Source: Arthrobacter sp. SLBN-112
GTDB taxonomy: Bacteria > Actinomycetota > Actinomycetes > Actinomycetales > Micrococcaceae
Reading direction: 5' to 3'
Assembly (NCBI RefSeq): GCF_006715225.1
Contig: NZ_VFMU01000001.1
Coordinates: 1,116,001-1,180,000, forward strand
Length of the DNA: 64,000 bases
Every line of letters begins with the position of its first letter. Position 1 is the first letter of the stretch. The position numbers and the translations under genes were made by a program. Under the pieces are notes generated by a model, which was not told the origin of the DNA, searched no databases, and saw nothing but the letters and a program-made list of their open reading frames with translations. Below, one piece after another: positions 7,726 to 15,193 of the stretch.

Positions 7726-8313
7726 CAGTGCCGCGAGCACTGCCGGCAGCAGCACGTCATTGCGCCCCCACACCGGATCCAGGATTTCCACGTACCAGGA
7801 GTCTGCAAGCAGGAGGGCCAGGGCATCGTTGGTTTCATCTGCCCAGTCCCGGATTTGATCCTCCTCCACGGGATTCTCGCTGGAGCCCAGCACCGTGGTG
7901 ATCTCAGGCCCGGCGAGCGTCACGGGAATGGCAGCGTTGCTTGCTTCGCCCGGTGCGTGGGCAACGGTCACCAGTTCCGTGCGGGTGGACAGCGCCAGCA
8001 GGCTGCCTGCAGTGCCGGCGCTGCAGAATCCCGTTACGTACTGCCGTTGTGCAGCACCGCCGGTCCGGATGCCCGGCTGAGATTCCCTGGTAAACAGCCC
8101 GTTCCGGTTCAGTTCGGCCAGGGCTGCGGCGATCGGCGTGGTCTCGTCGTCGAAGCCGGCGGCAAAATGGCCCGGCTGGTACGAACTGCCGCCTTCCAGC
8201 CACCGGGCCGTCAGTTCGCCGGCGGCCTCCAGGGTGGTGGCCTGGCGCCAGACTCCGCGGTCCTCCAGCAGCCGGCCGTACTGATCGTGGACAGGAACTT
8301 CTTCAGGCTTCAT
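7705..8313 (-). CDS. Hypothetical protein (202 aa)
   Basis: This acidic soluble protein has no signal peptide or membrane segment. Recognisable stretches are a helical N-terminus (TLEAAGELTARWLEG), NRNGLFTRESQPG near residue 75, a conserved-looking YVTGFCSAGTAGSL, and a C-terminal DWADETNDALALLLADSWYVEILDPVWGR with dense Asp/Glu. The layout recalls an actinobacterial family annotated as DUF6919, but I am not certain of that name. No function is assigned. It stands alone between the PPOX gene (convergent) and an unrelated membrane protein gene. Confidence 0.7.
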   Translation of the reverse strand: MKPEEVPVHDQYGRLLEDRGVWRQATTLEAAGELTARWLEGGSSYQPGHFAAGFDDETTPIAAALAELNRNGLFTRESQPGIRTGGAAQRQYVTGFCSAGTAGSLLALSTRTELVTVAHAPGEASNAAIPVTLAGPEITTVLGSSENPVEEDQIRDWADETNDALALLLADSWYVEILDPVWGRNDVLLPAVLAALKGAEQP

Positions 8314-8373
8314 CTTCGGATGCTATCGCCGGGCCTCCCTGCCGATGCAACATTCGCGACACAGCACTTAACG

Positions 8374-9000
8374 TCAGCCCGCCTGTTCAGCCGGCAGCCC
8401 GGCGGGAATCCCCGCCGCCCGTTCCGCTGCAGCAAGCGATGCTGCCAGGCTTCCGACGGCGTCCGGGTAACCCTTGTGCGTGGCAGTCCGCAGCTGGTCC
8501 GCTGTCCGCATCGCCTTGATGAGGGCGGAGGTTTCCGGCAGCCGGACGTCGGTCAGTTCCGGATGGTCGATGCTGCACGCCGGGTCCAGTTCGTAGCGCC
8601 GCCACCGGCGCATGAGTTCGTCGTGCCGGAGCCTGGCGGCCTGATGGGCAGAAAGCCGCTGCCGCTCTTCCCGTCGCGCGTTGCGCCAAGCCAGGAACCG
8701 TAGGCTGCCGCGGTAGGCGGCGATGCCTGACGCAGCAGCCGCCCCTGCCAGGACCAGTCCCGCCCACGGCGATACCAGGGCGGGGATCAATAATGCGGGA
8801 AGGGCCACGCAGGAACCAAGGAAGAGATCCCAGAACAGCTGGTCCCCACCTTCCGGTGCGCTGCCTGTGGAAGCCAGGGCCCGGCGTCGTACAACAAAAA
8901 CGGTGGCGGCCACGCTGGCCACCAGCACGGGGCCGCACAGCAGGACCGCCCACGCACCCTGAAGCAGACCGTGCATCAAGGACTCCACCACGACTGACAT
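8374..9000 (-). CDS. Hypothetical membrane protein (208 aa)
   Basis: Three hydrophobic segments are visible. One at about residues 12-36 is followed by RRR. Two adjacent ones at about 53-92 are rich in Ala/Gly/Leu. A basic, Arg-rich cytoplasmic helix (WRNARREERQRLSAHQ) and a soluble C-terminal region follow. I do not recognise a family. The start MSVVVESLMHG follows a GGAGGTG ribosome-binding site. An unusual 17-bp inverted repeat lies just upstream, between this gene and the divergent VOC gene. Confidence 0.65.
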   Translation of the reverse strand: MSVVVESLMHGLLQGAWAVLLCGPVLVASVAATVFVVRRRALASTGSAPEGGDQLFWDLFLGSCVALPALLIPALVSPWAGLVLAGAAAASGIAAYRGSLRFLAWRNARREERQRLSAHQAARLRHDELMRRWRRYELDPACSIDHPELTDVRLPETSALIKAMRTADQLRTATHKGYPDAVGSLAASLAAAERAAGIPAGLPAEQAG

Positions 9001-9015
9001 CCTGCACCTCCAGCA

Positions 9016-9069
9016 TCCAATGGAAGGACCAGACCCCGCCGGCAAACCCGGGCTGGTCCTTCCATTGGA
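9016..9069. repeat. Long perfect inverted repeat with 20-nt loop
   Basis: The 17-bp arm at 9016-9032 (core CCAATGGAAGGACCAG) is exactly repeated in inverse at 9053-9069. It lies 16 nt upstream of one start and 86 nt upstream of the other, between divergent genes, so it cannot be an ordinary terminator of either. It may be a regulator site pair, a cruciform, or a small transposon relic. Confidence 0.75.
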
Positions 9070-9154
9070 CCGTCTTCCGGGCAGAGCGTCAATGGCGGCC
9101 AAAAGGGGGAAGCGGGGTATGCCACGGACCTGCGGTGGGCGGTAGCGTGAAGGC

Positions 9155-9538
9155 ATGCGACTCAAGATGTGCAGCATCCACGTCCAGGACCCCGCCGCGG
9201 CCCACGCCTTCTACACGGGCACGCTGGGCTTTGACACGCTCATGGCCATGCCGGAGTACAACCTCTACATCATCAAGGATCCGGGAGCGAACGACAGCAG
9301 CTCAGCAGGCCTTCTCCTTGAACCCAGCGACAATCCGATCGGGGCGGACTACATGAACGCTGTTCGCGAGGCGGGGCTTCCCGCGATCGTCTTCGGGGTT
9401 CCCGATGTGCAGGCGGAGTACGAGCGGCTCGTGGCCGCAGGAGTCAGTTTCAAAACCCCGCCCACCACGGATCAGTTCGGGACCAGTGCCGTGTTTGACG
9501 ACGGCTGCGGCAACTACATCCAGATCCACCAGGACTGA
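9155..9538 (+). CDS. VOC-family (glyoxalase/bleomycin-resistance fold) protein (127 aa)
   Basis: This is a single-domain vicinal-oxygen-chelate protein with two beta-alpha-beta-beta-beta modules. It opens with LKMCSIHVQDPAAAHAFYTGTLGFDT, where His9 is a likely metal ligand, and ends in FDDGCGNYIQIHQD, where the late Glu/Gln-x-His motif supplies the second ligand set. Family members isomerise, cleave or bind small electrophiles or antibiotics. The substrate here cannot be told. A GTGAAGG ribosome-binding site precedes the ATG. Confidence 0.87.
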   Translation: MRLKMCSIHVQDPAAAHAFYTGTLGFDTLMAMPEYNLYIIKDPGANDSSSAGLLLEPSDNPIGADYMNAVREAGLPAIVFGVPDVQAEYERLVAAGVSFKTPPTTDQFGTSAVFDDGCGNYIQIHQD

Positions 9539-9541
9539 CGG

Positions 9542-9946
9542 CTATTTGGCCTGTGCCCGGTCCTTGTTGGCCTGCTTCTTCGCGGCCTCTTCCTTGACCC
9601 GCTGTGCCTCAGCGCGGACAGCCGCGTGCGTGGCTCGTTCGGTGACCAGCCACTGTGGCGGAGCCTGCAGCAGCGCGGTGATTTCCGCAGTCGTGAGCGC
9701 TTCCTCCACTCCGCCGCGGGCCAGGCCGCTGATGGACACGTTCAGCTTCTGAGCCACCACGGGGCGTGGGTGCGGGCCGTTGCGGCGGAGCTCCGCGAGC
9801 CATTCCGGCGGGTTGGCCTGAAGTTCGGCGAACTCCTCGCGGCTGATGGTTGAATCCTGGAACTCCTGCGGCGTGGCCGGGAGATAGATGCCAAGTTTCT
9901 TGGCAACGGTGGCCGGCTTCATGGACTGGGAGTTTGCAGAGGTCAT
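9542..9946 (-). CDS. DUF5997-family protein (134 aa)
   Basis: This soluble protein begins KPATVAKKLGIYLPATPQEFQ and contains REEFAELQANPPEWLAELRRNGPHPRPVVAQKLNVSISGLARGG in consecutive segments. The C-terminal half forms a basic helical tail (RVKEEAAKKQANKDRAQAK). It matches an actinobacterial family I know as DUF5997, function unknown. It is divergently arranged, 37 nt from an effector-only LysR-type protein. I recall the two being neighbours in other actinobacteria, so they may work as a pair. Confidence 0.75.
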   Translation of the reverse strand: MTSANSQSMKPATVAKKLGIYLPATPQEFQDSTISREEFAELQANPPEWLAELRRNGPHPRPVVAQKLNVSISGLARGGVEEALTTAEITALLQAPPQWLVTERATHAAVRAEAQRVKEEAAKKQANKDRAQAK

Positions 9947-9983
9947 GCTTCAAGGGTATCCGGGCGGCGGGTACTGTGAAGAC

Positions 9984-10730
9984 GTGCCCGCCGACAATGC
10001 CCCCACGCCCGACGCCCACGCCGCCCCTGATGAGGCGGCGCCACGGGTGCTTCGCATCGCGTACGTAGCCGGGGTCACCCCGGGCAAATGGATCCGCCGC
10101 TGGGAAGAGCGGATGCCACATATTCCCCTTGAAGCATTTATGGTCGACGACGGCGCGCAGCTTGGGACGCTCCGGGACGGACAGGCGGACATGGCGTTCG
10201 TCCGCCTGCCCATCGACCGGGACGCGCTCAGTGCCATACCCCTTTACGAAGAACAGCCCGTGGTGGTTGCACCGAAGGGTCACGAGATTTCCGTGTTCGA
10301 GGAAGTGGACCTCGCTGACCTGGCGCAGGAATCGTTCCTCGACGTTGCCGCCCTGGGCGGACCGGAGGCGGCGCTCCAGGTGGTTGCCGCCGGCGCCGGC
10401 CTGGTGATCCTGCCCATGTCGGTGGCCCGCCACTTCAACGTCAAAGATACGGTGGCGCGCAGGCTCAGCGGGGCGGACGGAACCGAAATCGCGCTGGCCT
10501 GGCCCACCGAGGCAACGGATGAGGTGCTGGAGGAATTCATCGGCATCGTTCGTGGCCGCACCGCCCAAAGTTCACGCCAGCCATCCGCGCAGCCTGAGAA
10601 GGTGAAGAAGGAGCCCAAGCCGGACCGTCGGGGCACCGGTGCCAAGAAGGCCCCCAAGGTGGCCCAGCGTTATGCACCCAACCCGGACAAGGGCCGCGGC
10701 CGGGGCTCACGCAAGAAGGGCAAACGATAG
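9984..10730 (+). CDS. LysR-type substrate-binding domain protein without DNA-binding domain (248 aa)
   Basis: From about residue 24 the protein follows the LysR effector domain: VLRIAYVAGVTPGKWIRRW, GQADMAFVRLPID, IPLYEEQPVVVAPKGH and AALQVVAAGAGLVILPMSVAR. No helix-turn-helix precedes it; the start is a GTG only about 23 residues before the domain. Instead a highly basic disordered tail (KKEPKPDRRGTGAKK through GRGSRKKGKR) occupies the last 50 residues and could bind nucleic acid. It is divergent from the DUF5997 gene. An alternative upstream start would run through the neighbour's promoter and is unlikely. Confidence 0.78.
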   Translation: MPADNAPTPDAHAAPDEAAPRVLRIAYVAGVTPGKWIRRWEERMPHIPLEAFMVDDGAQLGTLRDGQADMAFVRLPIDRDALSAIPLYEEQPVVVAPKGHEISVFEEVDLADLAQESFLDVAALGGPEAALQVVAAGAGLVILPMSVARHFNVKDTVARRLSGADGTEIALAWPTEATDEVLEEFIGIVRGRTAQSSRQPSAQPEKVKKEPKPDRRGTGAKKAPKVAQRYAPNPDKGRGRGSRKKGKR

Positions 10731-10766
10731 CCGGGCTTGCGGGCGGCCACTTTAGGCCCGGCAGCA

Positions 10767-10802
10767 GCAAAGCCGGGTCCGCGGGTGCGGATCCGGCTTT
10801 GC
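10767..10802. terminator. Bidirectional terminator
   Basis: A 16-bp stem with one G-T pair (10767-10782 with 10787-10802, beginning GCAAAGCCGG) closes a GGGT loop. It lies between the convergent genes ending at 10730 and 10828. Confidence 0.8.
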
Positions 10803-10827
10803 CATGGTGCGTGGTTACCCATGCGGT

Positions 10828-11490
10828 TTAGGTGTTTTGGACGTTGTCTTTGGCGTCGGTGGCGCGGTCTTTGACGTCGGCGGCGGCCATTTGGCCTTCG
10901 GCTTTGACGTTTTGGGCGGCGTCGGTGGCGGTGGCCTTGACGTTTTCCATGGCTTCCTGGGCTGGTTCCTTCAGGTCCTGGGCCATGTTCTTGGCGGCGT
11001 CGGTGACCTGGGTGGCCAGGGGCTGGGCTGCGGTTTTGAGCTGGTCCGCGGCTTCGCGTTCCTTCTGGCTTGCCGGGATCAGCGAGGAGACCAGCATGCC
11101 GGCGCCGAACGCGATCAGCCCGGCGGCCAGGGGGTTGCCGGCGGTTTTGGCTTTGACCTGGTCCGGGGCGGCGGAGACGGCCTGGCCGGCGTCGCTGAGT
11201 TTGGCCGAGACGGTATCTTGTGCCTGGTGCAGGCTGTCGCCGGCGGAGTGCATGGCGTTGGTGGTGTGTCCGGCGCCGGTGGAGGTCGTGTCGTGGACCT
11301 TGGTGGTGGCGGTGTCTGCTGCTCCCATGATTTTCTCCTTCACCCCGGTCACGGCGTCTTTTACTTTGTCGGTTTGGCGGTGGACGATGTTGGACGGGGT
11401 GACCTTGTCCGCCACGGCGTCCACGTTGGTGCCCAGCCGTGCCCGGGTGGCTTCTATGTCTGCGCGGATGACGTCAGGGTTTTCGCTCAT
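10828..11490 (-). CDS. DUF3618-domain stress protein (220 aa)
   Basis: The N-terminus MSENPDVIRADIEATRARLGTNVDAVADKVTPSNIV, in consecutive pieces, is the DUF3618 signature. It is followed by a long Ala/Lys/Asp-rich amphipathic region with LEA-like character (repeats of the type KxxAxDAxxNVK). A hydrophobic stretch lies at about residues 123-140 (LAAGLIAFGAGMLVSSLI). It is the last gene of a three-gene operon with 4-nt overlaps, after a holin-type membrane protein and an LEA-like protein. Such proteins are usually membrane-associated and induced by desiccation or osmotic stress (inference). Confidence 0.85.
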   Translation of the reverse strand: MSENPDVIRADIEATRARLGTNVDAVADKVTPSNIVHRQTDKVKDAVTGVKEKIMGAADTATTKVHDTTSTGAGHTTNAMHSAGDSLHQAQDTVSAKLSDAGQAVSAAPDQVKAKTAGNPLAAGLIAFGAGMLVSSLIPASQKEREAADQLKTAAQPLATQVTDAAKNMAQDLKEPAQEAMENVKATATDAAQNVKAEGQMAAADVKDRATDAKDNVQNT

Positions 11491-11921
11491 CGGTTTACCT
11501 CACCTGGTTTTAGGGTTGGGGGAATTTCTGAGAGGGTTTCCCCGGTTTGGGGCAGGCCCTTGATCTGCTTGAGTTCCTTGCGGCCGATGGAGGCCAGGAC
11601 CGCGGCGATGATGGCCCAGACCACGGCGACGATCAGCGCGGACCAGCCCAGGGGCATGATGGCCCCGAGGGCCCACATCAGGGCCAGGGACAGGAAGAGC
11701 AGGACGAAGTGTCCGCCCACGCCGGCGCCGGCGAGCATGCCGGCGCCTTTCCCTGCCCGGGAGGTGGATTGCTTGAGTTCGGCCTTGGCCAGTTCCACTT
11801 CCTGGCGCATCAGGGTGGACAGGTCCCGGGTCACATCCCCCAGCAACTCGCCCAGGGACGCGTTGTCCGCTTTCATATGCGCCTCACTCGGCGGCATCTC
11901 CGGAATCTGGCTACTCATCAC
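11487..11921 (-). CDS. Phage-holin-family (Actino_Holin/DUF1469-type) membrane protein (144 aa)
   Basis: The N-terminal amphipathic helix LGELLGDVTRDLSTLMRQEVELAKAELKQS is the family hallmark. Two membrane segments follow at about residues 55-80 and 86-112. The family name is misleading: these are chromosomal actinobacterial and proteobacterial inner-membrane proteins of unknown role, usually next to DUF3618 proteins, as here. It overlaps both neighbours by 4 nt and so belongs to the same translationally coupled operon. There is no endolysin or phage gene nearby. Confidence 0.87.
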   Translation of the reverse strand: MMSSQIPEMPPSEAHMKADNASLGELLGDVTRDLSTLMRQEVELAKAELKQSTSRAGKGAGMLAGAGVGGHFVLLFLSLALMWALGAIMPLGWSALIVAVVWAIIAAVLASIGRKELKQIKGLPQTGETLSEIPPTLKPGEVNR

Positions 11922-12814
11922 AGACCACCCGTGCCGCGGCGGCCGGTGCCGGCGGTGCCTTCGCTGCCGAACGGCTCGTCGTCGTTGTAGACGCCGTTTT
12001 CGGCCCGGTAGGGGTCGTCATCCAACCGAAGCGGTGTCTCCTCGGCGGTACCCGAGGGCAGGGTGCTGGTGGAAACCGGGGCCCCGCTGCCTATCGTTGG
12101 CTCTGCGAAGAGGTCATCCGTTCCGGCGGCGTACACGGTCTCCGGGTGCAGGGGCGCTACGGGCGGTGACTGCACGGCGCGGTGCTGGCCCAGGCCCTGC
12201 TGGCCTGAAGCCCGGACCTGTCCCTGTGATTCGGGGGCGCCTGCGGTGAGTCCGCGGGTGAGGCGTCCTGCCAGGACGCCGGCGCCGGCGGCGAGGAGCA
12301 GGAACGTTCCGGGCCGGTTGCGGGCAAACCGCTGGACCTCGTTCAGGAGGTCACCCGGCTCCCGGTTCTCCAGCCAGGACGCCATGGAGGACGTGCGATC
12401 GGCTGCCTGCCGGATCAAATCGCTGGCCATGCCCTGCTGGTCCGGTGCGCTGGCCATGCTGTGCAGCTGGCTGGAAATGTTCCGGATGCCCTCGGCAGCC
12501 TTCTGCTGCTGCGTGCCGGCCTGACTGGTCAGGCCCGACTTCGCCTGGTGCAGCAGGTCCTGGGCGTTGGCCTTGGCCTCGTGGGCCACGTTCGCGGCCT
12601 CGCCCTTGGCCGTCTGGGCTACTCCCTGGGCGGCAGATGCAGCTTCACCAGCAACGTTGGAAGCCTCCTCCTTTGCCGCCTGGGTCTTGGAGGTGTCGGC
12701 TGAGGTCCCCGTGTAGGGGGCCTGGCCTGGTGCTACCTCGGTTGCGCCGTATGGATCGACGACTGCCGGGTCGGCAGTGGTGCGCGGTGTCTGGGGCCAT
12801 TGGTTCTCTGTCAT
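11918..12814 (-). CDS. LEA-like/low-complexity membrane-associated stress protein (298 aa)
   Basis: Residues about 45-110 are an Ala/Lys/Glu-rich amphipathic helix with repeated KEEASNVAGEAAS / KGEAANVAHEAKA units, like group-3 LEA proteins. A conserved central part (GDLLNEVQRFARNRPGTFLLLAAGAGVLAGRL) holds one short hydrophobic segment at about residues 165-182. The rest is disordered and acidic. It is the first gene of the operon with the holin-type and DUF3618 proteins, which suggests a joint role at the membrane under stress. GTG, ATG and ATG stand in tandem at the start; the last ATG has the best spacing to AAAGAGAG. A palindrome shared with other stress genes lies 59 nt upstream. Confidence 0.78.
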   Translation of the reverse strand: MTENQWPQTPRTTADPAVVDPYGATEVAPGQAPYTGTSADTSKTQAAKEEASNVAGEAASAAQGVAQTAKGEAANVAHEAKANAQDLLHQAKSGLTSQAGTQQQKAAEGIRNISSQLHSMASAPDQQGMASDLIRQAADRTSSMASWLENREPGDLLNEVQRFARNRPGTFLLLAAGAGVLAGRLTRGLTAGAPESQGQVRASGQQGLGQHRAVQSPPVAPLHPETVYAAGTDDLFAEPTIGSGAPVSTSTLPSGTAEETPLRLDDDPYRAENGVYNDDEPFGSEGTAGTGRRGTGGL

Positions 12815-12872
12815 CATCACTCTCTTTCAGAAAGGGTTAGCTGGCGAACAAGAACCAGCAGTGCTGGCAACT

Positions 12873-12890
12873 TAGTAAGCAAGGTTACTA
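12873..12890. promoter_or_regulatory. Putative stress-regulon palindrome, site B
   Basis: TAGTAAGC-AA-GGTTACTA is an imperfect 18-bp inverted repeat 59 nt upstream of the LEA-like/holin/DUF3618 operon. A further half-site TACTAAGC follows at 12897-12904. Confidence 0.6.
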
Positions 12891-12988
12891 ATTAGATACT
12901 AAGCACACTTCCCATTTCGATTGCAAGGGGTAGTGCCCTGCCGTTTGAAGTCAGGAGTGCCCGATGTGGGGCCGGCGGGGCGGATGGA

Positions 12989-13030
12989 TAGTAAGCCTAC
13001 TTGCGAATAGGTTGCTAAGCATGCTTATTG
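12989..13030. promoter_or_regulatory. Putative stress-regulon palindromes, sites C1 and C2
   Basis: C1 (12989-13006) is TAGTAAGC-CT-ACTTGCGA, with a strong left half. C2 (13013-13030) is TGCTAAGC-AT-GCTTATTG with the perfect core TAAGCATGCTTA. Their centres are 24 bp apart. C2 ends 59 nt before the MarR start, consistent with autoregulation. Confidence 0.6.
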
Positions 13031-13089
13031 TAGGGGTGTAGCGACGCAGGGTGACCAGCACTTCGCCACCTACAGGAAGGCCGCGGCCG

Positions 13090-13635
13090 ATGACCAGCAA
13101 TCTCGATCCGGACGCCCGGAGCAGCTACCGCCTTATCACTTTGGCGGCGCGGCTGATCCAGCGGCGCCAGGACGATGCACTGGCCCCCCTTGGCCTCACC
13201 CGTGCCGCTGTTATTGCACTGGAAGGCCTGATGGGGGGCCCACTGAACCAGGAACAGCTCGCCGACGCGATCAGGGTCCAAAGCCAGACACTGGGCCGGG
13301 TCCTCACGAGGCTTGAAGCCACCGGACTCATCACCAGGATGCGCCACGCTTCGGACCGAAGGCAGCTGAAGGTGGAGCTCACCGATGCCGGCGTTGCCGC
13401 CGTTGAAGCCGCACGGAAGGCCGAGGTCAACGCTTATCCGGATGACCCGGACATTGCATGGAATGTACTCCGCGAGGAGCTGACGAAGTTTGTCCGCGCA
13501 GTACCGCCGGGCCGTGATACCGGCGTTGTCCCGTTTGCCCCGCCCGAACACCGGGCCGGGCACGGGCACGCGCACCGGCCGCAGGCCGGGCGGGCAGGCG
13601 GCGCGCGGAGCTGGGACCAGCCCCGCCAGAACTGA
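13090..13635 (+). CDS. MarR-family transcriptional regulator (181 aa)
   Basis: Residues about 10-125 form the MarR winged helix: QRRQDDALAPLGLTRAAVIALEGL, LNQEQLADAIRVQSQTLGRVLTRLEATGLI (recognition helix) and RMRHASDRRQLKVELTDAG (wing with the conserved Asp-x-Arg). The C-terminal 50 residues are a disordered, His/Pro/Arg-rich tail that is unusual for the family. The ATG follows AGGAAGG; a GTG 39 nt earlier is less likely. Two copies of the TAAGC-NN-GCTTA palindrome stand in its promoter. Related sites precede nearby stress genes, so it is the candidate repressor of the island. Confidence 0.87.
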   Translation: MTSNLDPDARSSYRLITLAARLIQRRQDDALAPLGLTRAAVIALEGLMGGPLNQEQLADAIRVQSQTLGRVLTRLEATGLITRMRHASDRRQLKVELTDAGVAAVEAARKAEVNAYPDDPDIAWNVLREELTKFVRAVPPGRDTGVVPFAPPEHRAGHGHAHRPQAGRAGGARSWDQPRQN

Positions 13636-13682
13636 AGTCCTCGCCGGCACTGACAGCCTTGCCGGAACCGTCAGCAGGAAAG

Positions 13683-13720
13683 AGCAGTGGCCGGACCTTT
13701 CGGACCGGCCACTGCTTTTA
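13683..13720. terminator. Terminator between convergent genes
   Basis: AGCAGTGGCCGG (13683-13694) pairs with CCGGCCACTGCT (13705-13716) around a 10-nt loop and is followed by TTTTA. It ends MarR and probably also the opposing small gene. Confidence 0.85.
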
Positions 13721-13721
13721 C

Positions 13722-14009
13722 TTAACCCTTGTCTTCGTGCTCATCCTCCAGCAGTCCCCGTTGCGCCAGGTCGGCTGCGTCGGCTGCCTCCGGGGGCAAG
13801 GGGTCTGTCGCCGGGGGAACGTCGCCCGGAGCATAATCAGCCAGGCCCGCCGCAACCCTCTCCTGTTCGACGGCCCGCTGGTAATCGTCGTCGTCAACGT
13901 CTTCCGGCATCTTGCCGTGGCCGCGGCGGGTGGGGTTCGGAAGCGCATCCTCCTCCGGGACTATCACGGTGTCGAGGACGTCATCGCGGTTTTCATCTGC
14001 AGTGCTCAT
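13722..14009 (-). CDS. Small acidic hypothetical protein (95 aa)
   Basis: This very acidic, probably disordered protein (MSTADENRDDVLDTVIVPEED, then GKMPEDVDDDDYQRAVEQERVAAGLADYAPGDVPP in pieces) has no membrane or signal segment. The ATG at MSTADE follows GTGGAAGG; a GTG two codons earlier is possible. It lies downstream of the release-factor-like gene and may share its transcript. No family is recognised. Confidence 0.65.
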   Translation of the reverse strand: MSTADENRDDVLDTVIVPEEDALPNPTRRGHGKMPEDVDDDDYQRAVEQERVAAGLADYAPGDVPPATDPLPPEAADAADLAQRGLLEDEHEDKG

Positions 14010-14059
14010 GGTCACCTTCCACTCGTTGGGTTCCTCCAGGAACGGGGCCGTATGGCTAC

Positions 14060-15193
14060 TTACGACGGGACGTCCGGTCCCGAAGACCAGCGCAGCAGTG
14101 CCGCCACATCGACGCCCTCCGGCAGGACTGGCCCGGGAACCAGGAGGACACGGGCGTCAGTGAGGGCCGCTGCCCGCAGCAGGGCCGCAGGGGCCGGAAC
14201 TTCGCCAAGGATTCCCGCCGCCAGGGCTTCCTCCTTGGCGGTGGCAATCCACGGTTCGGCATCCAGTGCCAGCATGGTCCGCTGCGACAAGGCGGCGTCA
14301 TTGAGGATCAGGACATCCACCTGTGCCTGCTGGAGTGCGTGGACCACAGCTCCAACGCCGTGCGCGGCCTCTGGATTCGCCTGGCCCTCCTGGACCGCCA
14401 GCCTGTCCATGACCGACTGCTGCTCCTCAGCCCAGACCTCGGCCACCCGCTGGTTGACCTGGTCTTCCAGGTTGCTGCTGTCCGCCCCGGCGGTGTGGGT
14501 GTGGGAATCGACGATTGACACCAGTGCCTGGGCGGCTTTGGAAAGTTGCTCCTGCACCAGCCCGCGGGCATGGATATCACCGGCGAGAACAATCAGCCGC
14601 GCACCGCTGTTCTCTGCCAGCCGGTCGATTTCGCCTGCCACTTCATCTGCATTCCGACGCCAGACGTCCTCGGTGTGGTGCTGGAAGCGCAGGTGCGACC
14701 AGCCGCCGCCCTGGAACTTCTTTATATGCTCGGACTCGCCCTCCACCTCCTGGACGCTCGTGGGGGCACCGGCCCCGGCGCGGTACAGCCGGATTTCCCC
14801 GTGCTCGCGGCTGACCTCGGCCACGATGTAGGCAAACTCCTCGGGCTGGTGCTTCAGCAGCGGGAGCAGGTCCGGGACGGGGTCCACTGCCAGCCGCTCC
14901 GGGAGGACGAGTTCGCCGGGGAGCACCTCATTGAGTTCGGCTTTTCCGCCATGGACCAGGACGAACCTGGACACGGGGGAGGGCACTCCGGTTGCAGGTT
15001 TCAGGGACTGTTCCATGGCGTCGACGTCAGCCGGCGCTGCACCCTGTGCTTCAAGCTGGGCCCGGGTGTTTCCGGGGCGGACATCGCCCGCTTCCAGGCT
15101 GTCCACCGTTCCGGTTCCGGCGTCCACGTAGGCGGTGCACCAGGGGCCGGGGAGGCGGTACAGGTCTGCGTATTTTTGCAGGCCGGTGGTCAC
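14060..15193 (-). CDS. Balon/Rv2629-like bacterial archaeo-eukaryotic release factor (baeRF2-type) protein (377 aa)
   Basis: The protein has the three-part layout of bacterial eRF1/Pelota homologues. The central domain is eRF1-like with SREHGEIRLYRAG, then GGGWSHLRFQHHTEDVWRRNADEVA and LIVLAGDIHARGLVQEQL. The C-terminal domain (about residues 270-377) resembles the L7Ae-like fold (GVGAVVHALQQAQVDVLIL). Mycobacterial relatives (Rv2629, Msmeg1130) belong to the Balon ribosome-hibernation group, which occupies the ribosomal A site during stress. The GTG start overlaps the upstream small gene by 4 nt. Family assignment is good; a hibernation role is inferred from the family and the stress neighbourhood. 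Confidence 0.75.
   Translation of the reverse strand: MTTGLQKYADLYRLPGPWCTAYVDAGTGTVDSLEAGDVRPGNTRAQLEAQGAAPADVDAMEQSLKPATGVPSPVSRFVLVHGGKAELNEVLPGELVLPERLAVDPVPDLLPLLKHQPEEFAYIVAEVSREHGEIRLYRAGAGAPTSVQEVEGESEHIKKFQGGGWSHLRFQHHTEDVWRRNADEVAGEIDRLAENSGARLIVLAGDIHARGLVQEQLSKAAQALVSIVDSHTHTAGADSSNLEDQVNQRVAEVWAEEQQSVMDRLAVQEGQANPEAAHGVGAVVHALQQAQVDVLILNDAALSQRTMLALDAEPWIATAKEEALAAGILGEVPAPAALLRAAALTDARVLLVPGPVLPEGVDVAALLRWSSGPDVPS

Noticed and set aside
11487..11921. Possible prophage because of a holin-family protein
   Set aside because: The family is chromosomal in actinobacteria, the operon partners are stress proteins, and no integrase, capsid, terminase or lysin gene is present.
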